Assembly: GCF_900129445.1 (NCBI RefSeq)
Contig: NZ_FQVT01000001.1
Span: 248,001-312,000, forward strand
Direction of reading: 5' to 3'
Origin: Salegentibacter echinorum
GTDB taxonomy: Bacteria > Bacteroidota > Bacteroidia > Flavobacteriales > Flavobacteriaceae
DNA: 64,000 bases
The stretch's first letter is position 1. Each line of letters opens with the position of its first letter. The notes beneath the pieces were generated by a model, which was given only the letters and a program-made list of their open reading frames with translations, did no database searches and had not been told where the DNA came from. Of the stretch, positions 8,125 to 16,143 are shown in pieces. A program made the position numbers and the translations under genes.

Positions 8125-8625
8125 CTCGAGTTTAATTTTATTGGGGGCCAGAGATCGCCAATGGAGTAGTTTTACCTGATAAATTGTATCAGGAACAGGT
8201 TGTTATACTAAAATTGCTGTTATGGATAGAAAATTATTTCAGAAATTTTCATGATTGACGAAATATTAAAACAACATAACTAATTGTAATTTACCTCTGA
8301 GATTTGAAACAACCTTTTTTCATTTTCTTTGCTCGTCCAAAGAAAACGAAACAAAAGAAAAGGCACTTTTTCCGAGGTATTTTTCAGCATAGCTGAAAAC
8401 CAGTTTTGTTTTGCTAAAATCTTTCCAGAGCTTCAAGATTTTTTAACGCAAAACAAAACTTATACTGCGCAAAAAGATTTCAAAGCGCTGCTTTGAAACG
8501 TAAATTGTGCCGCTATAAAATGATCTCTTATTAGCATTATTTTCTTAGGTTGAACTGGGCTTCGTTGTAGTTCATTAACTTATTTACCAACTGTAAAATT
8601 CTATAGGACCACTAAGTTATACCAA
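8125..8625. repeat. Intergenic region with a long dispersed-repeat remnant (about 8290-8520)
   Basis: No intact gene is present. The stretch from about 8305, with TTCTTTGCTCGTCCAAAG then AAACGAAACAAAAGAAAAGG, in one frame reads HFLCSSKENETKEKA, a phrase I remember as a recurrent spurious ORF in flavobacterial genomes, so this is probably a dispersed noncoding repeat. Further small inverted repeats are seen (TCAGCATAGCTGA, TTCAAAGCGCTGCTTTGAA). No terminator is evident for either flanking gene. Confidence 0.5.
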
Positions 8626-9237
8626 CTATAAACCGGTTATATTCTTGATTCCAACTTTATAAGTGGTATCAAATTTTTCAAAAATAGCATCAGCTTCACT
8701 TTTTCTTACCGAGATGTAAATTTTACAATCCAAAGCTAATTTTTGTTCGATAACGTTTAAATTGTGTTCTTTTATAAGGCGCATCACAATATTCATTTCG
8801 GGATAGTCAAAATGAATTTCGAAAACTTCATCTATAGTATAAGTGACAATATTGCCTTTTTCTAAAGCTAGCTGTGCTGCGGTTTTGTAAGCATTTATAA
8901 GTCCGCCAACCCCTAATTTCACCCCGCCAAAATAGCGCACCACGACAATGAGGATATTTGTGACTTCAAAGGATTGAATTTGGCCATAAATGGGCATTCC
9001 GGCCGAGTTTGAGGGTTCCCCGTCATCATTGACGCGATAATGAAAATCTGACTTTCCCAACTGCCAGGCAAAGCACCAGTGCCGGGCTTTATGATGTTTG
9101 TTTTTTAATTCTTCTAAATGAAAATTTGCCTCTTCCTCGGTTTTCACCGGAAAAGCATATCCAAAGAATTTTGAATTTCGGTCTTTAAAAAGTGCTTCCG
9201 GCGAAGCTTTGGTAATTGTTTTATAGGTGTCTTTCAT
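8626..9237 (-). CDS. yigZ: YigZ/IMPACT family protein (UPF0029)
   Basis: The first 125 residues carry the UPF0029 signature: RNSKFFGYAFPVKTEEEA, then RHWCFAWQLG, DDGEPSNSAGMPIYGQI and VVVRYFGGVKLGVGGLINAYK. The last 70 residues form a ferredoxin-like DUF1949 domain. The 203-residue length is normal. The eukaryotic relative IMPACT regulates GCN1/GCN2 signalling, and bacterial members have been linked to ribosome-related functions, but the biochemical role is not settled. It lies 38 bp downstream of the EamA transporter gene, in the same direction, and may belong to the same transcript. Confidence 0.93.
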   Translation of the reverse strand: MKDTYKTITKASPEALFKDRNSKFFGYAFPVKTEEEANFHLEELKNKHHKARHWCFAWQLGKSDFHYRVNDDGEPSNSAGMPIYGQIQSFEVTNILIVVVRYFGGVKLGVGGLINAYKTAAQLALEKGNIVTYTIDEVFEIHFDYPEMNIVMRLIKEHNLNVIEQKLALDCKIYISVRKSEADAIFEKFDTTYKVGIKNITGL

Positions 9238-9275
9238 TTTGGTTTGTTTTACCCATAGGGGTATTCGTGATAGGG

Positions 9276-10148
9276 CTACTGGCTACCCGCCACCAGTATA
9301 ATACTTATTATCGCCAATGCAAGTCCCAGCCAGTTTTTCTTCAGTAGAATTTCTTTAAAAAGCACAATTCCGGTTAGGGTAGAAGCCACGACAATTCCTA
9401 CATGATTAAGTGTAAAAATAACAGAATTTTCAAAGCCTTCGGTACGCAAAGCCATCACCAAAAAATAAATGGAGAAATAATTGGGAATTCCAAGTGCCAG
9501 ACCTCCCAGCAGGTTTTTTCGGGATATTTTCAATCTTCCGAAGAAAGCCTGTGCGCTTAAAATGCAAATTCCAATGCTACCCGCAACGGCAAAAATAGTG
9601 GATGAGAACAGACCAACATCTACCGCAGAGACGTAAAAGTTTTCTAAATAATTAAGGCTGGTATCGATAATCCCCGAACCAAAAAATACGAGAAGCGGAA
9701 AGATGAGGTTTTCTTTTTTAATTTTTAAACCTTCCCTGGTCTTTATGGAACTAAGATAAACTGCCAGAAGGGCCAGGCAAATACCTATTGCTTTTAAAAA
9801 GCCAAAACTTTCGTTGTAAATAAAAATTCCGCAAAAAACAGGAATCGCCAGGGACATTTTTGTAGCTACAGAAACTACCGATAAACCACTGCGTTGGGTT
9901 GTAATTGCAGCTAAATTAAAAACTGTGATAAATAAAAAGCCAAGTATTAAGGCTCCCGGAAACCATTTTTCTGATGGAATTCTTAAAATATCCTCACTGC
10001 TTTCTATATACCCAAAAAAACCGATAGTACAGGCGATAAAATAATTGAAAATGATAGCCTGCAGGGTGTTTACCTCATACTTTTTAAAGTATTTAAATAC
10101 TACAAAAATAATGGTGGAGGAGAGGATACTAAGCAGCAGAAAGGTCAA
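9276..10148 (-). CDS. EamA/DMT family transporter
   Basis: 290 residues with about ten transmembrane helices arranged as two repeated halves of five, the architecture of the drug/metabolite transporter superfamily. No soluble domain. The start overlaps the HAD gene stop by four bases (ATGA), so the two are translationally coupled, and the HAD gene in turn overlaps ribD. Substrate cannot be told from sequence; the operon suggests, weakly, a flavin-related or other metabolite. Confidence 0.9.
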   Translation of the reverse strand: MTFLLLSILSSTIIFVVFKYFKKYEVNTLQAIIFNYFIACTIGFFGYIESSEDILRIPSEKWFPGALILGFLFITVFNLAAITTQRSGLSVVSVATKMSLAIPVFCGIFIYNESFGFLKAIGICLALLAVYLSSIKTREGLKIKKENLIFPLLVFFGSGIIDTSLNYLENFYVSAVDVGLFSSTIFAVAGSIGICILSAQAFFGRLKISRKNLLGGLALGIPNYFSIYFLVMALRTEGFENSVIFTLNHVGIVVASTLTGIVLFKEILLKKNWLGLALAIISIILVAGSQ

Positions 10149-10753
10149 AACAGTTCTTTTTTGGCCCTAAAGAGGTCAATTACATCTTCTTTGGTGGGAT
10201 CAATATTCCAGGTGTGGATTCCCAGCGCTTCTGCAGCACCGGTGTTTTCTTTAGTGTCGTCTATAAATAAACATTCTTCGGGATTTAAATCGTGATTTTT
10301 AAGCACAAACTCATAAATTTCGGCATCGGGTTTTCTAAAATTGATTTCGTGCGACAGGTAGAATGCGTCGAAATAAGATTTAAATTCATCGAAAAAACTT
10401 ACGTTTTCCTTGATCCAATCTATGTGAATTTCATTGGTGTTGCTCAACAAAATAAGTTGATATTTTTTTTCACTCGCCAGTTTCTTTAAAAATTCAAACC
10501 GATATTTTGGAAAATCTACCAGAACGGCATTCCAGGAATCTAGGACATCAGCTTGTTCCAAAACTTTATATTCTTCCTGATAGTGCTGAAGGAATTCTTC
10601 TGAAGAAATTAAGCCTTTTTCATACTCCTGGTTGAGATCCCGGGTTTTTGGAGTGATTTCTTCAATTTTAAACTTTTTCATTTCTCGTAAAGTAGCCGGT
10701 TTATCCAGGTTTACGAAAACATCGCCAAAATCGAATATTAAAGTTTTAATCAT
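10145..10753 (-). CDS. HAD-superfamily hydrolase, candidate riboflavin-pathway phosphatase
   Basis: A 202-residue subfamily IA HAD protein. Motif I is FDFGDVFVN with the nucleophile Asp8 (Gly at the usual second-Asp place, as in YihX-like enzymes), motif II is LLSNTN, motif III is the Lys in RKPDAEIY, and motif IV is FIDDTKEN. A helical cap occupies about residues 18-85. It overlaps ribD by eight bases. Riboflavin synthesis needs a HAD phosphatase to dephosphorylate the ribitylamino-uracil product of RibD, and the place in the operon makes this gene a reasonable candidate, but that is inference; YihX relatives act on sugar phosphates. Confidence 0.88.
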   Translation of the reverse strand: MIKTLIFDFGDVFVNLDKPATLREMKKFKIEEITPKTRDLNQEYEKGLISSEEFLQHYQEEYKVLEQADVLDSWNAVLVDFPKYRFEFLKKLASEKKYQLILLSNTNEIHIDWIKENVSFFDEFKSYFDAFYLSHEINFRKPDAEIYEFVLKNHDLNPEECLFIDDTKENTGAAEALGIHTWNIDPTKEDVIDLFRAKKELF

Positions 10754-11786
10754 TTCTATAAGTTTTAAGAGTGTCGTTTAAAATAGCTTTTTTAGTCTTT
10801 AGTTTTCCGGAAAAGTTTGGGGCTTTTATACCATTTTTAAATTCAGCTGAACCTGTAAAAATCCGCGCTTCGTCCCAAAGCTTTGCGTTTATAAAATGCT
10901 GCAGTGTTTTAGCGCCACCTTCAATAATCACCGATTGTAATTGATGCTGATAAAGTTTTTCACAAATTTGGGCAGGAAGGTTTTCTGAAAAATTTAATTG
11001 TTCAAAAATCAGCTTTTCGTTTTCTAAAACTTTATTTTTTTCAGTAAAAACAATGGTTTTAATACTGCCATCCAATAAAGCCGATTCTTTTGGAATTTTC
11101 AAGTTGCGGTCTATAACCACGCGCACGGGATCGCTGCCCTGCCAAAGCCTGGTGTTAAGATTGGGGTTATCTTCAATTGCCGTTGCGGTCCCCACTAAAA
11201 TGCTTTCCTCTTCACTGCGCCATTTATGTACCAGTTGTTTGGAATATGAATTGCTAATCCAAACCGGTTCTCGTTTCTCCTGAACGTTTGGTGCTATATA
11301 GCCGTTTGCTGTTTGCGCCCACTTTAGGATAATATAAGGCCGTTTTTCCTGGTGGAATGTAAAAAAGCGTTGATTGAGTTCTTTACACTGCTTTTCTAAA
11401 ATTCCTACCTGAACGTCACAACCAGCTTCCATAAGTTTTTTGATGCCTCGTCCTGCAACTTTCGCAAAGGGATCTATGGTTCCTATAACCACCCTTTTTA
11501 TACCTTTCGAAACGATAAGGTCACTACAAGGAGGAGTTTTACCATAATGGCTACAAGGCTCCAGGCTAACATAAATAGTAGCTTTTTTTAATAATGACTC
11601 ATCTTTAACAGAATTTATCGCATTAACTTCGGCGTGCGGTTCTCCGGCCTTGTGGTGCCAGCCTTCACCAATTATTCGATCGTTATAAACAATTACACTG
11701 CCTACCAACGGATTGGGATATGTGGTTCCCAGTCCATTTTTGGCCAGTTGCAAACAGCGATTTATATATTTTTCGTGTACCTTCAC
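10746..11786 (-). CDS. ribD: Bifunctional riboflavin biosynthesis deaminase/reductase
   Basis: RibD deaminates and then reduces the pyrimidine intermediate made by GTP cyclohydrolase II. Residues 1-145 are the cytidine-deaminase-like domain with zinc ligands in HAE (51-53) and the two cysteines C78 and C87 of PCSHYGKTPPC. Residues 146-346 are the NADPH reductase domain, including RPYIILKWAQTANG, ISN and EGGAKTLQHF. The length of 346 is normal. It is the first gene of a ribD/HAD/EamA operon with overlapping ends and is divergent from the GNAT gene 28 bp away. Confidence 0.96.
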   Translation of the reverse strand: MKVHEKYINRCLQLAKNGLGTTYPNPLVGSVIVYNDRIIGEGWHHKAGEPHAEVNAINSVKDESLLKKATIYVSLEPCSHYGKTPPCSDLIVSKGIKRVVIGTIDPFAKVAGRGIKKLMEAGCDVQVGILEKQCKELNQRFFTFHQEKRPYIILKWAQTANGYIAPNVQEKREPVWISNSYSKQLVHKWRSEEESILVGTATAIEDNPNLNTRLWQGSDPVRVVIDRNLKIPKESALLDGSIKTIVFTEKNKVLENEKLIFEQLNFSENLPAQICEKLYQHQLQSVIIEGGAKTLQHFINAKLWDEARIFTGSAEFKNGIKAPNFSGKLKTKKAILNDTLKTYRND

Positions 11787-11814
11787 GCCTCTAAAATAGG
11801 ATTATTTAATAAGA

Positions 11815-12303
11815 ATGAGTACACCAAAAATACGAGAAATTCAACCAGAAGACAATCAGCAGGTTGCCAGCGTGGTTCGGGAAGTTTTAATGGAAATGGG
11901 CGCGCCAAAAGTTGGGACTGCCTATGAAGATGTGGCCTTAGACGATATGTACAATACTTATAGGGATGACAGAAAGGAATATTTTGTTGTAGAAGAAAAG
12001 GGAAAAATTATTGGTGGTGCCGGGATTGCACCTTTGCCCGGGCTGGAAGAAAAGGTTTGCGAATTACAAAAAATGTATTTTTTACCGGAAGCCCGGGGGA
12101 AAGGCCTCGGTGTGAAAATAATGGATACCTGTTTGCAATTTGCTAAAGAACAGGGTTTTGAGCAATGTTATATAGAAACCCTACCCTATATGAAAGATGC
12201 GCGTAGATTATATACTAAAACCGGATTTAAATCTTTAGACAGTCCAATTGGAAACACCGGTCATTACAGCTGCACCATGTGGATGTTAAAAGATGTTGAT
12301 TAG
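11815..12303 (+). CDS. GNAT family N-acetyltransferase
   Basis: A single GNAT domain of 162 residues: the strand KIIGGAGIAPL, beta4 with LQKMYFLPEARGKGLGVKIM containing the acetyl-CoA pyrophosphate loop (RGKGLG), and the closing ARRLYTKTGF motif. The conserved Tyr of the catalytic region is present in RRLYTKTGF. Substrate unknown. It is transcribed away from ribD, sharing a very short 28-bp divergent region, so their promoters must overlap. Confidence 0.93.
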   Translation: MSTPKIREIQPEDNQQVASVVREVLMEMGAPKVGTAYEDVALDDMYNTYRDDRKEYFVVEEKGKIIGGAGIAPLPGLEEKVCELQKMYFLPEARGKGLGVKIMDTCLQFAKEQGFEQCYIETLPYMKDARRLYTKTGFKSLDSPIGNTGHYSCTMWMLKDVD

Positions 12304-12496
12304 TTGATTTGGTGATTTGCTAATGTGTTGATGTTGTAGTTGGTTAATTCGTTATTCGGTAAAACTGTAACAAGTTGGCCAGTAGGCAGTCGCAGTCACA
12401 GTATTCAGGATTGAACACCGAATACCAAATTAAGATTGCCGCACTCCTTCGTCATTCGCAATGACAGACCCACAACTCACAACCGACAACCGAATC
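12304..12496. repeat. Intergenic tract with degenerate dispersed repeats
   Basis: Near 12370-12400 is a GGCAGTCGCAGTCACAGT string related to the repeat at 1266-1360. Near 12433-12466 is ATTGCCGCACTCC followed by GTCATTCGCAATGACAG, a form of the widespread TCATTGCGAG...GGCAATC element of Bacteroidota and other bacteria. The rest is low-complexity GT/CA-rich sequence without coding potential. Confidence 0.5.
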
Positions 12497-12733
12497 CTAC
12501 TTTTTCTTCGGCATGGGGCCTCGTAGATGAATTATTAACCCATTTAGGAAATTGCGTAGAAATTGATCGCCACATTCCATATATTTTGGATGGTCCTCGG
12601 CCCTAAAAATCGCGCCCAGTTCACTTTTTGTAACTTTAAAATCTACCAAAGCACAAATCTTTACGATATCATCATCGCGTAATTTGTGGGCTACCCTTAG
12701 TTTTTTAAAAATATCGTTGTTCGTTAATGCCAT
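12497..12733 (-). CDS. Single-repeat DUF1456 protein (half-size YehS relative)
   Basis: The 78-residue protein matches one DUF1456 unit: NNDIFKKLRVAHKLRDDDIVKICALVDFKVTKSEL, then FRAEDHPKYMECGDQFLRNFLNGLIIHLRG. Enterobacterial YehS carries two such units in about 156 residues, so this is a one-unit version, common in Bacteroidota as far as I recall. It is small, basic and helical, without membrane segments. Function unknown. It follows the DUF2254 gene by 23 bp in the upstream direction of another minus-strand gene; whether they share a transcript is unclear. Confidence 0.85.
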   Translation of the reverse strand: MALTNNDIFKKLRVAHKLRDDDIVKICALVDFKVTKSELGAIFRAEDHPKYMECGDQFLRNFLNGLIIHLRGPMPKKK

Positions 12734-12756
12734 CTTCTATCTTTAATTTTAATGCT

Positions 12757-14052
12757 TTAGATCTTTATGTTTAATTCTTCTGCAATATTACGAATTGTAT
12801 GTAGATCGGTCTTGTTTTTAATGTTCGCCTTTCCATCTTCCAAAAAGTTTTGTGCTTCTGCGTCTATAACTTTAAGATAAGCCTCATCGGCAGTTTTTTG
12901 TTTCTTCAGAAAAATAAACATTAATCCTACTTTTTGAAGTATAATAATATCGTGCTTACAGTAGGCTCTAATGGGAGCAAATACCTGGTAGCAAAGTTCG
13001 CCAAAACTCACACTTCTAATTTTAATTAAAACGTTCTTGCCTTCTTCATCCAGAAAATAAGAGTCATCGCGTTTTCGCATTCTAAGCGCCAGTAGTTCTG
13101 TTAAATAATCCAGAGCGTTAAGAGCGGTACCGGGATCATTAATCCCCGGGGACATTGCTTTTACGATTACTTCGGTAATTTGTTTAAATGCCAGTACATA
13201 ATTTTGAGTTACAAGTTCTCCCCGGCCCAGGCTAAAATTAGATAATATCTTGTTTACAGCATCTTCATCCAGCTTTTTTTCAGATTTAAACATGGGGGTT
13301 CCCCTGGGTATAAAACTACCCTTAATTGGTATTATCTCTATCCTGGTAGCTGACTCGTCACAAATGCCGGCAATATTATCGGAAGATAAATCCTGAAAAT
13401 AACCACTTTTTTCTGAATAATATTGCGTCCAATCTTCAGTTTCAGGGAAAATAGTGAAAAGCTCTTTTTCGCTCTCCAGCAGGAAATTTAAACGCTTTCG
13501 TGCCTGGTTGTAGATTCGGTCTAAAATATTATCTATCTGAATGCTTTGCGAGATATTATGGATAAAATAAATAAAAGCACTTAGACAAAGCACGGTAAAT
13601 AGAATTCCTATTAATACAGAAAAACCGGGCACCTGGTAAGAATTACCTTCCGGCTGAATGGACTGCGAAACAAAAATGCAATAAATGATGGTAGCTAAGT
13701 AAATTCCCAGGATTATTTGATGATTTTTATCAGAGATGAGTCCCGGGAGTAGGCGGGGAGAGTAATTGCTAGCCGATTGGTTAAGCAAAACCATTACCAT
13801 GGAAAAACTAAATACCATCATAGAAATAAGGCCAGTGATACAGGCTGTTAAAATACTTAGGGCGGTGTTACCGTTGTCAACCACTAAAATTGGAGCAGCG
13901 TCGAGGAGATATTTGGAGGCTCCCAGATCTTCTAAATAAATGATGAAAAGTGCAAAGAAGAATCCGAAAATTGCAAAGAGACTGGGATAAAAAGCAATTT
14001 TACTCCTTAAATCTTTGAGCCAAATAAAAATGCGGTTGAAAAAGTATTTCAT
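12757..14052 (-). CDS. DUF2254 family membrane protein
   Basis: 431 residues. Four hydrophobic helices in the first 180 residues (about 20-40, 60-90, 105-130 and 145-170) with the family element VFSFSMVMVLLNQSASNYSPRLL between helices. The rest is soluble and contains VKAMSPGINDPGTALNALDYL, the most conserved block of DUF2254. Probably an inner-membrane protein of unknown role. It is upstream of the DUF1456 gene on the same strand. Confidence 0.88.
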   Translation of the reverse strand: MKYFFNRIFIWLKDLRSKIAFYPSLFAIFGFFFALFIIYLEDLGASKYLLDAAPILVVDNGNTALSILTACITGLISMMVFSFSMVMVLLNQSASNYSPRLLPGLISDKNHQIILGIYLATIIYCIFVSQSIQPEGNSYQVPGFSVLIGILFTVLCLSAFIYFIHNISQSIQIDNILDRIYNQARKRLNFLLESEKELFTIFPETEDWTQYYSEKSGYFQDLSSDNIAGICDESATRIEIIPIKGSFIPRGTPMFKSEKKLDEDAVNKILSNFSLGRGELVTQNYVLAFKQITEVIVKAMSPGINDPGTALNALDYLTELLALRMRKRDDSYFLDEEGKNVLIKIRSVSFGELCYQVFAPIRAYCKHDIIILQKVGLMFIFLKKQKTADEAYLKVIDAEAQNFLEDGKANIKNKTDLHTIRNIAEELNIKI

Positions 14053-14109
14053 TCAGTTTTTTGGGAAAGTTAAGCAATAATGCCTAAAATCAATTATTCT
14101 TGGATTAAA

Positions 14110-14124
14110 AATGACAATATGACA
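14110..14124. promoter_or_regulatory. AATGACAWTWTGACA motif upstream of hsp20
   Basis: AATGACAATATGACA here and AATGACATTTTGACA upstream of grpE (38040-38054) agree at 13 of 15 positions. The two sites precede the only heat-shock transcription units in the window. A second TGACA arm in inverted orientation (ATGTCA, 14143-14148) follows here. A stress-regulator site is inferred, not shown. Confidence 0.35.
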
Positions 14125-14230
14125 TCATAAATAGGGTGAAATATGTCAAAAAGGCATAATATTGTAATTGGCGCTTAAATTGCTATTTATATTTCAAATA
14201 ATAATAAATAACATTTTAAAATATAAAGCT

Positions 14231-14674
14231 ATGAGTTTAATAAAAAGAAACGAGGCCAATTGGCTGCCAACCAGTTTTGACGATATGTTTAAAAATGATT
14301 GGTTAGGAGGAACTACTAATGTTAACAGTATTGGAACCCGAATTCCGGCGGTAAATATTCAGGAAACCGAAGACGGATTTAACGTAGATGTTGCCGCACC
14401 AGGAATGAGCAAAGAAAACTTCAACATTGAGCTAGACAAAGATGTGTTGACAATTTCTTCGGAAGAAAAAAAGGAAAAAGAAACTGAAAATAAAGAAGGG
14501 AAATTTACCCGAAAAGAATTTAGTTATTCAAGCTTTAAACGAGCTTTTAGCCTACCAGACTCTGTAGATACCGAGAAAATTTCGGCTTCTTATAAGGATG
14601 GGGTGTTGGAAATTAGCCTTCCGAAGCGGGAAGAAGCTAAGGTGCAGCCTAAAAGAATGATTGATATTTCATAA
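14231..14674 (+). CDS. Small heat-shock protein, Hsp20/alpha-crystallin family
   Basis: Hsp20 oligomers hold unfolding proteins for later refolding by the DnaK system. The 147-residue protein has a short N-terminal arm, the alpha-crystallin beta sandwich (about 40-135) from PAVNIQETEDGFNVDVAAPG through FSLPDSVDTEKISASYKDGVLEISLPK, and a short C-terminal tail. ATG at 14231 (MSLIKRNE) is preferred over a UUG 63 bp upstream because it begins at the conserved N-terminus. A strong terminator follows. The upstream region shares a 15-bp motif with the grpE upstream region. Confidence 0.95.
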   Translation: MSLIKRNEANWLPTSFDDMFKNDWLGGTTNVNSIGTRIPAVNIQETEDGFNVDVAAPGMSKENFNIELDKDVLTISSEEKKEKETENKEGKFTRKEFSYSSFKRAFSLPDSVDTEKISASYKDGVLEISLPKREEAKVQPKRMIDIS

Positions 14675-14701
14675 GTTTAGATTGGTTTTTTGATTAGTTG
14701 G

Positions 14702-14729
14702 AGCGCCCAGGATATGGGCGCTTTTTTTA
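14702..14729 (+). terminator. Rho-independent terminator of hsp20
   Basis: An AGCGCCCA/TGGGCGCT stem with a GGATA loop is followed by seven T residues, 27 bp after the hsp20 stop codon. Confidence 0.9.
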
Positions 14730-14768
14730 TGCAGAAACTTGTTGTTTTTTAGTTAGGGAGTTTATTGA

Positions 14769-14897
14769 AAAAAATAGCCACGAATATCTAAAGTTGAGAT
14801 AGCTCATCTATAATTTCTTACCACTAAGTACAAAAGCACGAAGATGCACAAAGAAAACTTTGTGTTTTCGCTGGTTTTTTTGAGTTTTGGTGGCTAA
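14769..14897. repeat. Dispersed repeat (CACTAAG/CACAAAG type), copy 2
   Basis: The tract begins AGCCACGAAT, includes ACCACTAAGTACAAAAGCACGAAG and GCACAAAGAAAACTTTGTG, and ends TTTTGGTGGCTAAA. It shares words and order with the copy at 5110-5188 and is of the noncoding kind often seen between Bacteroidota genes. Confidence 0.5.
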
Positions 14898-15317
14898 AGC
14901 CAGTTTTTTCTAATCTTAAATTAGAATCATTGATGTCCGATAAAAATATAACCAATTAACATGTTCTCTTTTATAGCAAAGCCCAAAAGCGATTTCATAA
15001 TTATCCTCCTTGCTATTAAAAATCTTCACGAAAAAGAGTTAATTGAAGTATATCACTTATGAAAAAAGCTGGATTCTCAGTTAGTTATACTTTAGTCTTT
15101 TCTCTTTTTTCTTGCAGCGAAGCAATTTTGTTTCTTTACCGGACAATAGTGATTAGAAATATAAAATCTGTTTCAAACCGTTGCGAAAAAAGTTTTTCTC
15201 TTATATAATTATACGCAAATAGAAATTTGTTCGTTAAAAGAAACAACAGCTTAGGTGATTGTTTTAGATAATCAATATATTTACCGGCCAAATTAAACGT
15301 GATTTTATACCTACATT
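14898..15317. other. Intergenic region upstream of the OmpA-like/PorT barrel gene
   Basis: No gene is supported here. It contains a dispersed repeat at 15062-15165 (listed separately) and an AT-rich leader. TATATTTA near 15280 is one base off the -7 consensus and could belong to the barrel gene. Confidence 0.4.
15062..15165. repeat. TTTAGTCTTTT...TTCTTG dispersed repeat, copy 1
   Basis: This tract reads AAAAAAGCTGGATTCTCAG, TTAGTTATACTTTAG, TCTTTTCTCTTTTTTCTTG, CAGCGA, then GGACAATAGTGA and AATATAAAA. Close relatives occur at 27220-27305 and, in a shorter form, 47010-47075. All are intergenic. It is a candidate for a new small dispersed element of this genome. Confidence 0.6.
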
Positions 15318-16037
15318 ATGAATAGAAATTTTTTACTAATTGTACTAAGTGTTTTATGTTTTTCGGCTGCCCAGGCCCAGGAATATAGTTTTGGGGTAAA
15401 AGCAGGAGGGAACTATTCTTTGGGAGGAGAATTGGAAGCTTTTAGTCCTAAAGTGGGTTCAACCCCTCCAAAATCTATTGGGGTTTATGAGGGGCAATCT
15501 AGCATAGGTTTTCAAGCGGGAGTTTTTCTTGAATTAAGATTTAATAAGTTTTTTGTAAGACCTGAAATATTATTCAATCAGTTAGAAAGCGAATATGAAT
15601 TACCGGGATATACATCTACATATTCTATAGAGAAGTTAAACATTCCATTATTGTTTGGTTATGAAATAACGGACAATTTTGATGTTTTCGCGGGACCAGC
15701 ATATAATAACATTATTAATTCATCTTTCGATGGCACTAGAAAACCAAATGCTACTATTGTAGTTCAGGATACACCTCTCGCGGGTCAAATTGGGGTGAAA
15801 TGGACTTTTCTTAAAAGATTTGAAATTGACCTTCGTTATGAACATATGTTAACTAAAAAACAGATTACAACATATAATATGGATAGCACCTTATTCGTGG
15901 GAGGTTCAGGTTCTTTGACGCAAATTTCTTTCGACGATCCTCGCTTAAATCAAATTATGTTAAGCCTTAGCTTTAAAATTGGGGATAGCGAGTCTAATAC
16001 CGGGCGTAGGCGAAGTGCCCAAAGTTGCTATTTTTAA
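15318..16037 (+). CDS. Outer-membrane beta-barrel protein, PorT/OMP_b-brl_2 family
   Basis: A signal peptide (residues 1-20, cleaved after AAQA) is followed by a barrel of about eight strands, as in the porin-family protein with outer membrane beta-barrel domain of Bacteroidota: EYSFGVKAGGNYS, SIGFQAGVFLELRF, FFVRPEILFNQ, LNIPLLFGYEI, FDVFAGPAYN, LAGQIGVKWTF, FEIDLRYEHML and IMLSLSFKI. Instead of ending at the last aromatic of the barrel it carries an odd 18-residue basic tail, GDSESNTGRRRSAQSCYF, with a penultimate Cys region. Role unknown. Monocistronic, with a terminator 25 bp downstream. Confidence 0.87.
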   Translation: MNRNFLLIVLSVLCFSAAQAQEYSFGVKAGGNYSLGGELEAFSPKVGSTPPKSIGVYEGQSSIGFQAGVFLELRFNKFFVRPEILFNQLESEYELPGYTSTYSIEKLNIPLLFGYEITDNFDVFAGPAYNNIINSSFDGTRKPNATIVVQDTPLAGQIGVKWTFLKRFEIDLRYEHMLTKKQITTYNMDSTLFVGGSGSLTQISFDDPRLNQIMLSLSFKIGDSESNTGRRRSAQSCYF

Positions 16038-16060
16038 ATAAAAGATGTTTCAAAATATTA

Positions 16061-16098
16061 AAAAGCCTTAATTGATAAATTTCAGTTAAGGCTTTTTA
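16061..16098 (+). terminator. Terminator of the PorT-like barrel gene
   Basis: AAAAGCCTTAA pairs with TTAAGGCTTTT around a 15-base AT-rich loop, ending in a T run. It lies 23 bp after the stop codon. Confidence 0.8.
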
Positions 16099-16143
16099 TT
16101 TTAGGAATAATGCCGTAAACTACGGGGTATTTAAAGCTGTGTT

